Below, in pieces: positions 10,725 to 21,870 of a stretch of DNA of 64,000 nucleotides. The stretch is taken from positions 51,897 to 115,896 of the forward strand of contig NZ_JALPTB010000012.1 in the NCBI RefSeq assembly GCF_023218075.1, read 5' to 3'. The translations under genes and the position numbers were made by a program. Each line of letters starts with the position of its first letter. Position 1 is the first letter of the stretch. The notes under the pieces are model-generated. The model was not told where the DNA came from and did not search any database. It saw only the letters and a list, made by a program, of their open reading frames with translations. This stretch comes from Rhodococcus sp. HM1. GTDB lineage: Bacteria > Actinomycetota > Actinomycetes > Mycobacteriales > Mycobacteriaceae.

Positions 10725-12487
10725 GGGTTTCCAGCGTAGGCGTCGGGGGATTCGGCGGGGCGCGGTGGTGTGCGGTCCTCCTCGCGCCACGGCAACCGGT
10801 TCCGGGTGAACACGATGAGCAGCCCGACGACGACGACCGTCGCGATCGCGGCCTGCACGATGATGAACGGCTGGTACTCGCCGCCGTTGGGCATCAGAAT
10901 CACGCTGACCAGCGACGAGAAGGCCACCGTGGGGATCCGGAAGATCGGCCGGGTGGCCCACGCGGCGAGCGGGATCACCGCCCACAGCAGGTACCAGGGC
11001 TGCACGACGGGGAACAGCAGAACGATCGCGCCGAGCGAGACCCCGAGCCCGCCGACGGGGTGGATCCGCCCGACGAGCACCGCCAGTAGCATCCGGATTG
11101 TGACGAATGCCGCAATCATGGCGGCGATCGGCCGGGTGATCGACAGGATCGCGGTGGTGTGATCGCCCAATCCGAGCAGCACCCCCGCCAGGCCGGTCCC
11201 GACCCCGAGCAGCGTGGGGATCGACATCCAGCTGCGCACCTCGGTCGCGGTGCCCAACGTGTTCGTCCAGCCGAGCCCGAGTCCGCTGCCCCAGCTCACC
11301 ACGGTGATCACCGTCAGCGACACCGCCCCCAGCAGGGCCGCCGCCGCCAGCACCGCCCGCGCGGTGGCGCCCCAGCGTCGTGCCAGCGCCATGCCCACGA
11401 ATCCGAGCGCGAGCAGCGACGGGACCTTGATCATCGACGACAGTGCGATCAGCGCGGCACCGGCGAGGAGCCACGCGAGGTAGCGGCCCCGCAACGGCGT
11501 CCCCGGACCGCCGGCGTGGATGCCGCGCAACGCCAGTTCGAGCCCGGCGAGCATCAGCCCGAGCATGAGCGCCTCGTTGTGGATGCCGGCGACCAGGTGG
11601 AACAGCAGCAACGGATTGGCGGCGCCGAGCCACAGCGCGGTCACCGACGCGACACCGCAGCGCCGGGCCAGCCGCGGCAGCGCCCACACGATCAGGGCGA
11701 CACCGCCGAGCGCGAGCAGCCGGTGCAGGAAGATGCCGAACACGATGTTCTCGCCGGTCAGGAACGTGATGCGTTCCCCGATCCACAGGAACGCCGGCCC
11801 GTAGGGCGCGGAGGTCTCGCGCCAGATGTTCGGCACGGTCCGGGTGAGCACGTGGTCGACGCCGAGCGCGCCGGCCGGCCCGATCGCATACGGATCCAGC
11901 CCGCGCGCGGCGATCTCACTCTGCGCCAGATAGGAGTAGACGTCCTTGCTGAACATCGGCGGCGCGACGGTCAGCGGCAGAATCCACAGCAGGAGGGTGC
12001 GGTCGAGCTGCGATCGGGACAGCCGGCGGGGCTGGCCGTCGGGATCGCGCCGGCCGACGGCGAAGCGGCCGAGCAGCAGCCAGGCCAGCACGACCAGGAC
12101 GGTGCCGGTCATCGCCAGGGTCAGGGCCGCGCTCGGCATCCGCGCCGGCAACCCCAGCAGCCGCACGCCCTGAACCGGGTTCTGCAGCACCGGCTGGGCG
12201 CCCGCGCCGAGGGCGCCGACGCACATCAGGACCGCGCCGGTCGCACCGAACAACCGGATCCGGTGCAACTGGGTGGTCTCGGTGGCGTCGAGGCCGCGGC
12301 CTTCGCGTTCGTCGCCGTGCAGCACGGTCACCACGTCGGTGTGGTGACCGCGACCGTCGAGCCCGAGCGCGCGCTTGCCCAGCGTCACGGCCCGGATGCC
12401 GACGGTTTCGAAGGCACGGGCGGTCTCGGAGCGGCCCGTTTTCGGGGCCGGGCCGGCCGTGCTGGGTTCGTCGATGGTCGGCGGCAC
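10721..12487 (-). CDS. mptB: Alpha-(1->6)-mannopyranosyltransferase, MptB type
   Basis: GT-C polytopic membrane glycosyltransferase that uses polyprenyl-phosphomannose to start the alpha-1,6-mannan core of lipomannan and lipoarabinomannan on the outer face of the membrane. 588 residues; an N-terminal cytoplasmic tail of about 80 residues is followed by roughly a dozen hydrophobic segments. The first loop after a membrane span has the acidic GT-C feature (PPMFSKDVYSYLAQSE), typical of MptA/MptB. Position and order (mptB, two ABC genes, ctaA) match Rv1459c-Rv1456c, which favours MptB over MptA. Starts with GTG, 6 nt from a TANNNT -10 box. Confidence 0.88.
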
Positions 12488-12493
12488 CCGAGC

Positions 12494-12499
12494 AGCCTA
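12494..12499 (-). promoter_or_regulatory. Leaderless -10 element of mptB
   Basis: TAGGCT on the minus strand, followed by exactly 6 nt and the GTG start at 12487. This is the TANNNT-N6-start arrangement of leaderless actinobacterial transcripts, and no ribosome-binding site is present. Confidence 0.5.
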
Positions 12500-12581
12500 T
12501 CGGGCCGGTCACGGGCCTATTCCCGGTCCGGCCCGGGGTGTGGGGAAGGGCACCCTTGGTGGACCGGGTTTCCGAATTCCG

Positions 12582-12598
12582 TCACACTGGTGTTGTGA
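12582..12598. promoter_or_regulatory. Probable SufR operator overlapping the sufR start codon
   Basis: Inverted repeat TCACA-N7-TGTGA spanning the proposed GTG start at 12595. It can also be read as ACACT-N5-TGTGA, the form I recall being described for mycobacterial SufR sites. Binding here would block transcription or translation of the whole suf operon, giving autoregulation by cluster status. Confidence 0.55.
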
Positions 12599-13371
12599 AA
12601 TCAGCGACCGAACACCCCGTCGACGAGAAATGCGCAGGTCACGTGCCTGACGCAGGCCTCGCCGCGTCGCGTTCGGGCCGCGATTCGTCGCCGCAGCACG
12701 CACAGCACGAGGGCCAGACCCGCGCGGCGGTCGTGCAGCTGCTGCTCGAGGAGGGCCCGATCACGGCCCCGGAGATCGGCAAGCGACTCGGACTCAGCGC
12801 CGCCGGTGTCCGCCGGCACCTCGACGCGCTCATCGACAGCGGTGAAGCCCAGGCAGCGGCCCCGCCGCGGCGGCAGGACCGCGGTCGCGGGCGTCCGGCC
12901 CGCCGGTTCCAGCTGACCGCAGTCGGCCGCGCCCGGCTCGGGCACACCTACGACGACCTCGCCGGCGCCGCGATGCGGCACCTGCGCGAACTCGGCGGCG
13001 ACGCCGCCATCGAGGACTTCGCGCGCCGACGGGTGCGCTCGATCCTCGCCGGTGTCGAACCGGCCGCCGGATCCGACGAGATCGAAGCGACCCTCGAGGA
13101 CATCGCCGAGGCGTTCAGCGCCGCCGGATTCGCCGCGTCCACGCGGCGGGTCGGCACCGGCGTGCAGGTCTGCCAGCATCACTGCCCGGTCTCGCACGTC
13201 GCCGAACAGTTCCCGGAACTGTGCGAGGCGGAACAGGAAGCATTCGTCGAGATCCTCGGCACCCACGTCCAGCGGCTCGCGACCATCGCCAACGGCGACA
13301 GTTTCTGCACCACCCACGTGCCGCTGCTCCCGGATCCGGCGACCCACGCCCGGACCGACAGCGACCCCTGA
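12595..13371 (+). CDS. sufR: Fe-S-sensing transcriptional repressor SufR
   Basis: Winged-helix repressor of the suf operon that senses iron-sulfur cluster status. From GTG 12595 it has 258 residues. The DNA-binding helix-turn-helix is at about residues 52-75 ([24 protein letters not shown]). The C-terminal domain carries Cys193 and Cys197 (CQHHC), Cys210 (12 residues after Cys197) and Cys238 (CTTH), the likely cluster ligands. ATG 12538 is in frame upstream, but that would place the operator inside the coding sequence. First gene of sufR-B-D-C-S-U-T and divergent from mptB. Confidence 0.9.
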   Translation: MKSATEHPVDEKCAGHVPDAGLAASRSGRDSSPQHAQHEGQTRAAVVQLLLEEGPITAPEIGKRLGLSAAGVRRHLDALIDSGEAQAAAPPRRQDRGRGRPARRFQLTAVGRARLGHTYDDLAGAAMRHLRELGGDAAIEDFARRRVRSILAGVEPAAGSDEIEATLEDIAEAFSAAGFAASTRRVGTGVQVCQHHCPVSHVAEQFPELCEAEQEAFVEILGTHVQRLATIANGDSFCTTHVPLLPDPATHARTDSDP

Positions 13372-13457
13372 CCGCCGCGAGCGGTAACCCCCAGCAGCCC
13401 AGCCCGTCGGCATCCCAGTCCGTGCCGACAACGAACAAGACTCCGGAAGGAGCTCGC

Positions 13458-14906
13458 ATGACCCTCACATCGGACCAGGCGTCCGGCGCAGGTGCGCCGC
13501 TGACGCAGGAGGAGACCATCGCGTCCCTCGGTCACTACGGCTACGGCTGGTCGGACCCGGACGCGGCCGGCGCTGCCGCGCAGCGCGGCCTGTCCGAGGC
13601 GGTCGTGCGCGACATCTCGGCGAAGAAGAACGAGCCGGAGTGGATGCTCGACATCCGCCTCAAGGCGCTGCGCACGTTCGACAAGAAGCCGATGCCGGTG
13701 TGGGGTTCGAATCTCGAGGGCATCGACTTCGACAACATCAAGTACTTCGTCCGTTCCACGGAGAAGCAGGCCACCTCCTGGGAGGAACTGCCCGAGGACA
13801 TCAAGAACACCTACGACAAGCTGGGTATCCCGGAGGCGGAGAAGCAGCGCCTCGTCGCCGGTGTCGCCGCCCAGTACGAGTCCGAGGTGGTCTACCACCA
13901 GATCCGCGAGGACCTCGAGTCGCAGGGCGTGATCTTCCTGGACACCGACTCGGGCCTGCGTGAGCACCCGGAGATCTTCAAGGAGTACTTCGGCACGGTC
14001 ATCCCCGCCGGCGACAACAAGTTCTCCGCGCTGAACACCGCCGTGTGGTCGGGTGGCTCGTTCATCTACGTGCCGCCGGGAGTGCACGTCGACATCCCGC
14101 TGCAGGCCTACTTCCGGATCAACACCGAGAACATGGGCCAGTTCGAGCGGACCCTGATCATCGTCGACGAGGGCGCGTCCGTGCACTACGTCGAGGGCTG
14201 CACCGCGCCGATCTACAAGTCGGATTCGCTGCACTCGGCGGTCGTCGAGATCATCGTCAAGAAGGGCGGCCACTGCCGCTACACGACCATCCAGAACTGG
14301 TCGAACAACGTCTACAACCTGGTTACCAAGCGCACCAAGGTCGAGGCCGGCGGCTCCATGGAATGGATCGACGGCAACATCGGTTCCAAGGTGACGATGA
14401 AGTACCCGGCCGTGTGGATGATGGGCGAGCACGCTCGCGGCGAGGTCCTGTCCATCGCCTTCGCAGGCGAGGGCCAGCACCAGGACACCGGCGCGAAGAT
14501 GCTGCACCTGGCGCCGCACACCTCCTCGACGATCGTCTCCAAGTCGGTCGCGCGCGGCGGCGGTCGGGCCTCCTACCGCGGGCTGGTGCAGGTCAACAAG
14601 GGTGCCCACGGCTCGAAGTCGACGGTCAAGTGCGATGCGCTGCTGGTCGACCAGATCAGCCGCTCGGACACCTACCCGTACGTCGACATCCGCGAGGACG
14701 ACGTGACGATGGGTCACGAGGCGACCGTGTCGAAGGTCAGCGATGACCAGCTGTTCTACCTGATGAGCCGCGGCCTGACCGAGGACGAGGCGATGGCGAT
14801 GGTCGTGCGCGGCTTCGTCGAGCCGATCGCCAAGGAACTCCCCATGGAGTACGCCCTCGAGTTGAACCGACTGATCGAACTGCAGATGGAAGGGGCAGTC
14901 GGCTAA
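13458..14906 (+). CDS. sufB: Fe-S cluster scaffold subunit SufB
   Basis: Scaffold subunit of the SufBCD complex, on which clusters are assembled. 482 residues, the usual length. Start ATG 13458 is preceded by GGAAGGAG. Family features include the beta-helix core with [19 protein letters not shown] and, near the C-terminus, the conserved [18 protein letters not shown] segment with the essential Cys, followed by [21 protein letters not shown]. No intein is present; in M. tuberculosis SufB is interrupted by one, whereas here the reading frame is continuous. The stop codon directly abuts the sufD ATG. Confidence 0.97.
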   Translation: MTLTSDQASGAGAPLTQEETIASLGHYGYGWSDPDAAGAAAQRGLSEAVVRDISAKKNEPEWMLDIRLKALRTFDKKPMPVWGSNLEGIDFDNIKYFVRSTEKQATSWEELPEDIKNTYDKLGIPEAEKQRLVAGVAAQYESEVVYHQIREDLESQGVIFLDTDSGLREHPEIFKEYFGTVIPAGDNKFSALNTAVWSGGSFIYVPPGVHVDIPLQAYFRINTENMGQFERTLIIVDEGASVHYVEGCTAPIYKSDSLHSAVVEIIVKKGGHCRYTTIQNWSNNVYNLVTKRTKVEAGGSMEWIDGNIGSKVTMKYPAVWMMGEHARGEVLSIAFAGEGQHQDTGAKMLHLAPHTSSTIVSKSVARGGGRASYRGLVQVNKGAHGSKSTVKCDALLVDQISRSDTYPYVDIREDDVTMGHEATVSKVSDDQLFYLMSRGLTEDEAMAMVVRGFVEPIAKELPMEYALELNRLIELQMEGAVG

Positions 14907-16112
14907 ATGGCTGCGAATACCGCAAACACCCCCTCGGGGGTGCAGGACGCCGTGCGCGGCGAGAACACCCGTGTGCCGGCCGCCAACAAGGGTGAGCTGT
15001 TCACGTCCTTCGACGTGAATGCCTTCGAGATCCCCGGTGGCCGCGACGAGGCGTGGCGGTTCACCCCGCTGCGCCGCCTGCGCGGGCTGCACGACGGCAG
15101 CGCCGTCGCCTCCGGCACCGCGACCGTCGAGGTCTCCGAGGTCGAGGGCGTGCAGGTCGAGACCGTCGGCCGCGACGACGAGCGCCTCGGACAGGGCGGG
15201 GTCCCGTTCGACCGCATCGCCGCCCAGGCGTACTCGTCGTTCGAATCCGCCACGGTCGTCACCGTCGGCCGCGAGGTCGAGGTCGCCGATCCGGTCACCA
15301 TCACGATCACCGGCCCGGGTGAAGGACAGGTCGCCTTCGGGCACCTGCAGCTGCGGCTCGAGCCGTTCGCGAAGGCCACCGTGATCCTCGATCAGCGGGG
15401 GAGCGGCACGTACGCGGAGAACGTCGAGTTCGTCGTCGGCGACAGCGCACACCTGAACGTCGTCGCCGTGCAGGACTGGGCCGACGACGCCGTGCACGTG
15501 GCCGCGCACCACGCGCGACTGCACCGCGACGCGACCCTGCGGCACTTCACCGTCGGTCTCGGCGGCGACCTGGTGCGCATCTCGCCGACCGTCAAGTTCG
15601 ACGCGCCCGGCGGCGACGCGGAGCTGCTCGGCCTGTACTTCGCCGACGCCGGTCAGCACCTCGAGCAGCGTCTGCTCGTCGACCACTCGCAGCCGCACTG
15701 CAAGTCCAACGTGGTGTACAAGGGCGCGCTGCAGGGCGACCCCGAGTCCGGCAAGCCCGACGCCCACACCGTGTGGATCGGCGACGTGCTCATCCGCGCC
15801 GAGGCCGAGGGCACCGACACCTTCGAGCTCAACCGCAATCTGGTGCTCACCGACGGCGCCCGCGCCGACTCGGTGCCGAACCTCGAGATCGAGACCGGCG
15901 AGATCGTCGGCGCCGGCCACGCCTCGGCGACCGGCCGCTTCGACGACGAGCAGCTGTTCTACCTGCGCGCCCGCGGCATCCCCGAGGATCAGGCCCGCCG
16001 GCTCGTGGTGCGCGGCTTCTTCCACGAACTGATCGAGAAGATCACCGTCCCCGAGGTCCGGGAACGGCTCGAGGCCGCCGTCGAAGCCGAACTCGCCGCC
16101 GTCGGCGCCTGA
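14907..16112 (+). CDS. sufD: Fe-S cluster assembly protein SufD
   Basis: Paralogue of SufB that forms the SufBC2D complex and helps iron entry. 401 residues. The C-terminal GHASATGRFDDEQLFYLRARG and VVRGFFHELIEKI segments are diagnostic of the SufB/SufD family. The ATG follows the sufB stop with no gap, and no separate strong RBS is visible, so translation is likely coupled to sufB. Confidence 0.96.
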   Translation: MAANTANTPSGVQDAVRGENTRVPAANKGELFTSFDVNAFEIPGGRDEAWRFTPLRRLRGLHDGSAVASGTATVEVSEVEGVQVETVGRDDERLGQGGVPFDRIAAQAYSSFESATVVTVGREVEVADPVTITITGPGEGQVAFGHLQLRLEPFAKATVILDQRGSGTYAENVEFVVGDSAHLNVVAVQDWADDAVHVAAHHARLHRDATLRHFTVGLGGDLVRISPTVKFDAPGGDAELLGLYFADAGQHLEQRLLVDHSQPHCKSNVVYKGALQGDPESGKPDAHTVWIGDVLIRAEAEGTDTFELNRNLVLTDGARADSVPNLEIETGEIVGAGHASATGRFDDEQLFYLRARGIPEDQARRLVVRGFFHELIEKITVPEVRERLEAAVEAELAAVGA

Positions 16113-16154
16113 GCGCGAACCGCCCACACACTTTCGTAAGGAACCGATTCACCG

Positions 16155-18240
<2,086 letters not shown>

Positions 18241-18241
18241 C

Positions 18242-18709
18242 ATGCGGATGGAACAGATGTACCAGGAAGTGATCCTGGATCACTACAAGCACCCGCATCA
18301 CCGCGGTCTGCGGGAACCGTTCGGCGCCGAGGTGCACCACGTGAACCCGACCTGCGGCGACGAGGTGACCCTGCGGGTGCATGTGACCGACGACGGGATC
18401 GTCGGCGACGTCTCCTACGACGGTCAGGGCTGCTCGATCAGCCAGGCCGCGACCTCGGTGCTGACCGATCAGGTGATCGGGCTGCCGGTCGAGCAGGCGC
18501 TCGCGACGGTCGACAGCTTCGCCGAGATGGTCGGCAGCCGCGGCACCGTCGAAGGCGACGAGGACGTGATCGGCGACGGCATCGCGTTCGCCGGCGTGTC
18601 GAAGTACCCGGCGCGCGTGAAGTGCGCGCTGCTGGGCTGGATGGCGTTCAAGGACGCCGTGGTGCAGATCGTGGACGGCGCACCCGTTCCGAGCGGAGGA
18701 CAGAACTGA
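18242..18709 (+). CDS. sufU: Zinc-dependent sulfurtransferase SufU
   Basis: Accepts persulfide sulfur from SufS and passes it to SufBCD. 155 residues with the three zinc-ligand cysteines: Cys38 (PTCGD), Cys64 (GQGCSISQA) and Cys128 (RVKCALLGW), plus the nearby Asp40. The 18-20 residue insertion between the second and third Cys that distinguishes SufU from IscU is present. Start ATG 18242 is 1 nt after sufS; ATG 18248 is an alternative. Its stop overlaps the sufT ATG (TGATG). Confidence 0.96.
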   Translation: MRMEQMYQEVILDHYKHPHHRGLREPFGAEVHHVNPTCGDEVTLRVHVTDDGIVGDVSYDGQGCSISQAATSVLTDQVIGLPVEQALATVDSFAEMVGSRGTVEGDEDVIGDGIAFAGVSKYPARVKCALLGWMAFKDAVVQIVDGAPVPSGGQN

Positions 18710-19128
18710 TGACCCAACAGGCTTCCGAGACCGGCACCCCTGCCGCCGAGGCATCGGCCCCCGAAGCAGCGGCCCCCGAAGCGGCGACCACGACCACCGA
18801 CGCACCGCCGATGGACCCGCAGCGCCTCGACGAACTCGAGGAGGCGATGCGCGACGTCGTCGACCCCGAACTGGGCATCAACGTCGTCGACCTGGGCCTC
18901 GTGTACGGCATCACCGAGGACGACGAAGCGGTCACCATCGACATGACCCTCACCTCGGCCGCCTGCCCGCTCACCGACGTGATCGAGGACCAGTCCCGCA
19001 ACGCCCTGGTGAAGAGCGGACTGTGCGAGGAACTGCGCATCAACTGGGTGTGGATGCCGCCGTGGGGTCCCGACAAGATCACCGACGACGGACGCGAGCA
19101 GTTGCGGGCGCTCGGTTTCACCGTCTGA
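18709..19128 (+). CDS. sufT: MIP18-family Fe-S assembly protein SufT
   Basis: DUF59/MIP18-fold accessory factor for cluster maturation. 139 residues. The first 35 residues are a disordered Ala/Glu/Thr tail; the domain contains the diagnostic DVVDPELGINVVDLGLVYGI pattern (DPE and DLG motifs) and the conserved cysteine in LTSAACPLTD. Last canonical gene of the suf operon; overlaps sufU by 1 nt, and the MarR gene follows only 7 nt later. Confidence 0.93.
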   Translation: MTQQASETGTPAAEASAPEAAAPEAATTTTDAPPMDPQRLDELEEAMRDVVDPELGINVVDLGLVYGITEDDEAVTIDMTLTSAACPLTDVIEDQSRNALVKSGLCEELRINWVWMPPWGPDKITDDGREQLRALGFTV

Positions 19129-19135
19129 CGACACG

Positions 19136-19612
19136 GTGACCACCTCCCGGGATCGCATGACGGATCCGCTCGGTGAGGCCGCGCCCGGAGTGGCGGCCGC
19201 AGCGCTCGAACAGGAGGTGTTCGCGCTGTGGCGCCGCGGCCGCTCGTACATGGCCGCGAGCGCCCGCGCGGTCGATCCCAAGCTGGATCCGGTGTGCTAC
19301 CCGCTGCTGGTGCTGCTGCGCGACGCCGACGCGATCGCGATGTCCGAACTGATCGGTGCGCTGGGCATCGAGAAGTCGACGCTGACCCGGCGCATCGACA
19401 GCGCCGCACGGCTCGGCCTGGTCGAGCGCATCCCGGACCCGCACGATGCGCGGGCCCGGCTCGTCGCGTTGACCCCCGAGGGCCGGCGGCGCCTGGAGCA
19501 GCAGCGGGCGGAGACGTTCCGGCGGTGGCGTGAACGCCTGTCGGCGTGGGACCCGGACGATGTCCGTCAGCTGGCGACACTGATGCACCGTCTGGGCGGC
19601 ATTCTGGACTGA
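19136..19612 (+). CDS. MarR-family transcriptional regulator
   Basis: Winged-helix regulator of about 158 residues (GTG 19136; ATG 19157 is a possible shorter start). The recognition region is MSELIGALGIEKSTLTRRIDSAARLGLVER, and the wing DPHDARARLVALTPEGRRRL is standard for MarR. It has no promoter of its own that I can see and begins 7 nt after sufT, so it is probably carried on the suf transcript. Its ligand and targets are unknown. It could be a redox or metal sensor, but no conserved Cys pair supports that. Confidence 0.85.
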   Translation: MTTSRDRMTDPLGEAAPGVAAAALEQEVFALWRRGRSYMAASARAVDPKLDPVCYPLLVLLRDADAIAMSELIGALGIEKSTLTRRIDSAARLGLVERIPDPHDARARLVALTPEGRRRLEQQRAETFRRWRERLSAWDPDDVRQLATLMHRLGGILD

Positions 19613-19671
19613 CGGTCCCTGCGAGCCGCGCGGTGAAGGCAAGGATACGGGGCCTTCGTCACCGGTCGTTA

Positions 19672-19701
19672 GTTGTATCGATCAACCAAATTTTCTATGG
19701 T
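19672..19701 (+). promoter_or_regulatory. Promoter with overlapping dyad for MarR-MFS genes
   Basis: -35 TTGTAT (19673-19678), 17-nt spacer, -10 TATGGT (19696-19701). GTTG (19672-19675) and CAAC (19683-19686) form a dyad over the -35 box, a normal place for a MarR autorepression operator. The stretch is clearly more AT-rich than its surroundings. Confidence 0.55.
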
Positions 19702-19730
19702 GGCACAGGATCGATCGACAAGGGATGGAC

Positions 19731-20186
19731 ATGCTGGCTCCGGAAACCGCAGAAGACCTGATCGCGGCAGTGCGCGCGCTGGTCCGACGCAGCCGCAGCC
19801 TCAACGTCCGCGCCCAGCAGGCCGACCCCGAGGCCATGCCCAACTGGCTGGTCGCCCTGCTCGCCCACCTCGAGCACGGCGGCGGATGCCGGCTCGGCGA
19901 CCTCGCGGACCGGTTGGGGGTGACCGCCTCGACGCTCAGCCGGCAGGTCGCCTACGCCGAATCTCTCGGATACGCGCGGCGGGGCGCCGATCCCGACGAC
20001 CGCCGCGCCGCGTGCCTGACCCTCACCGAGGGCGGCGCCGAGGCGCTGCGCAGCCACCGCGCGCGGCTCGTGCGGTTGCTGCAGGAGGTCGTGCCCGACT
20101 GGACCGACGAGGAGGGCCGCGACCTGGTCGACCGGCTCAACCGGCTCGGTGCCGCCGTCGATCGCTTCCGCGACGCCCCCCTCTGA
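19731..20186 (+). CDS. MarR-family regulator of the adjacent efflux pump
   Basis: 151 residues with the MarR fold: HTH CRLGDLADRLGVTASTLSRQVAYAESLGYARR, wing DPDDRRAACLTLTEGGAEAL, flanked by dimerisation helices. ATG 19731 is preferred because AGGG lies 6 nt upstream; ATG 19725 would leave no spacer. It is followed after 49 nt by an MFS drug exporter on the same strand, the classic regulator-pump pair, so it probably represses both until a ligand binds. Only distantly similar to the MarR gene just upstream. Confidence 0.88.
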   Translation: MLAPETAEDLIAAVRALVRRSRSLNVRAQQADPEAMPNWLVALLAHLEHGGGCRLGDLADRLGVTASTLSRQVAYAESLGYARRGADPDDRRAACLTLTEGGAEALRSHRARLVRLLQEVVPDWTDEEGRDLVDRLNRLGAAVDRFRDAPL

Positions 20187-20235
20187 CGGTCCCGTCCGTC
20201 CCCGACATCGACATCACTTCCGACGAGGAGCGACC

Positions 20236-21852
20236 ATGACCGCATCCGTGCCCCCGGCTCCCGACACCGAGGCCACCCCGCCGGACGACACGCAGACGGG
20301 GATGACCCACCGTCAGCGCATCAACGCGCTCGTCGGCCTGCTGCTCGGCATGTTCGTGGCGTTCCTGTCCTCGACGATCGTGTCCAACGCGCTGCCGACG
20401 ATCATCATGGACCTGCACGGCACCCAGGACCAGTACACCTGGGTCGTGACCGCGACCCTGCTCGCGTCCACCGCGACCACCCCGATCTGGGGCAAGTTCG
20501 CCGACCTGGTCAGCAAGAAACTGCTGGTTCAGTTGTCGCTGATCCTGTTCACGCTCGGCTCGATCCTCGCCGGGCTGTCCCAGTCCGTCGGCATGCTCAT
20601 CGGCTGCCGCGTGATCCAGGGGCTGGGCCTCGGCGGGCTGCAGGCCCTCGTCGTGATCGTCATCGCCTCGATGTTCAGCCCCCGCGAACGCGGTCGCTAC
20701 CAGGGCCCGATCGCGGCGGTCATGGCCGTCGCCACGGTGGCCGGGCCGCTGATCGGCGGTGTCATCGTCGACACGAGCTGGCTCGGCTGGCGCTGGACGT
20801 TCTTCATCGGTGTGCCCCTCGCCGTCGCCGCCTTCGTCGTCGTGCAGCGCACCCTGAACCTGCCGGTCGTGCGCAAGCAGGTGAGCATCGACTACCTCGG
20901 CGCCACCCTCATCGCGGCCGGCGTGAGCGTCCTGCTGATCTGGGTGACCCTGGCCGGCAAGAACTTTGCGTGGGGATCGGGCACGTCCTACGGCCTGGTC
21001 GCGCTCGGCGTCGTGTTGCTGGCCGTGGCGGTGTTCGTGGAGAGCCGCGCGACGGACCCGATCATCCCGCTGAAGCTGTTCCGGGACCGCACCACCACCC
21101 TGGCGACCCTGGCGAGCATCGCGGTCGGTGTCGCCCTGTTCGGCGGTGCCGTGTTCCTCGGGCAGTACTTCCAGATCGCCCGCGGCTACAGCCCCACCGC
21201 CGCGGGCCTGCTCACCGTGCCGATGGTGCTCGGTTCGACCGTGTCCGGGGCCCTGTCCGGCGCGCTCATCACCCGCTTCGGCCGTTGGAAGATCTATCTC
21301 GTCGTCGGTGCGGTCGCGATGACCGTCGGCTTCGGGCTGCTCGCGACGATCGACCACAGCACCGACATCGGGCTGATCCTGGTCTACCTGTTCGTCCTGG
21401 GCCTCGGCATGGGCATGACGATGCAGAACCTGGTGCTCGCCGTGCAGAACTCCGTCGCCCCGCACAATCTCGGCGCCGCCAGCTCCACGGTCACCTTCTT
21501 CCGGTCGCTCGGCGGCGCCGCGGGTGTGTCCGTGCTCGGCGCGGTCCTGTCGAACCACATCGTCGACCTGATCGCCAAGGGTCTCGCCGCCCTGGGCATC
21601 GAGGTTCCCGCCGGCTCCGGCGGGGCCGGACTGTCCAACCTGCAGGAACTCCCGGCGCCGATCGCGGCGGTCGTGCGCGGAGCCTACGGCGACGCGACCG
21701 CCCGGATCTTCCTGATCGCCGCGGTCCTCGGCGCGCTGGCCCTCGTCGCGATCCTGTTCATCAAGGAGGTCGCGCTCAACACCCGCACCGGCCTCGAACA
21801 ACTCGACGACGCCCGCAAGGCCGCCGCCGACACGGCGACGGTCGGCGACTAG
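20236..21852 (+). CDS. MFS multidrug exporter, DHA2 (14-TM) family
   Basis: Proton-driven efflux permease of 538 residues with 14 predicted membrane helices. Loop motif A appears as GKFADLVSKK, and antiporter motif C as VAGPLIGG in helix 5, which marks exporters. ATG 20236 is preceded by GAGGAG. Likely exports hydrophobic drugs or toxic metabolites under the MarR gene upstream. The substrate cannot be predicted. Ends 18 nt before the convergent ku gene. Confidence 0.9.
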   Translation: MTASVPPAPDTEATPPDDTQTGMTHRQRINALVGLLLGMFVAFLSSTIVSNALPTIIMDLHGTQDQYTWVVTATLLASTATTPIWGKFADLVSKKLLVQLSLILFTLGSILAGLSQSVGMLIGCRVIQGLGLGGLQALVVIVIASMFSPRERGRYQGPIAAVMAVATVAGPLIGGVIVDTSWLGWRWTFFIGVPLAVAAFVVVQRTLNLPVVRKQVSIDYLGATLIAAGVSVLLIWVTLAGKNFAWGSGTSYGLVALGVVLLAVAVFVESRATDPIIPLKLFRDRTTTLATLASIAVGVALFGGAVFLGQYFQIARGYSPTAAGLLTVPMVLGSTVSGALSGALITRFGRWKIYLVVGAVAMTVGFGLLATIDHSTDIGLILVYLFVLGLGMGMTMQNLVLAVQNSVAPHNLGAASSTVTFFRSLGGAAGVSVLGAVLSNHIVDLIAKGLAALGIEVPAGSGGAGLSNLQELPAPIAAVVRGAYGDATARIFLIAAVLGALALVAILFIKEVALNTRTGLEQLDDARKAAADTATVGD

Positions 21853-21870
21853 ATCGGGGACCGGTCGGGC

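Noticed and set aside
13179..16127. 982-codon minus-strand open frame opposite sufB and sufD
   Set aside because: Same artefact; composition is His/Val/Asp/Arg rich and sufB/sufD are unambiguous.
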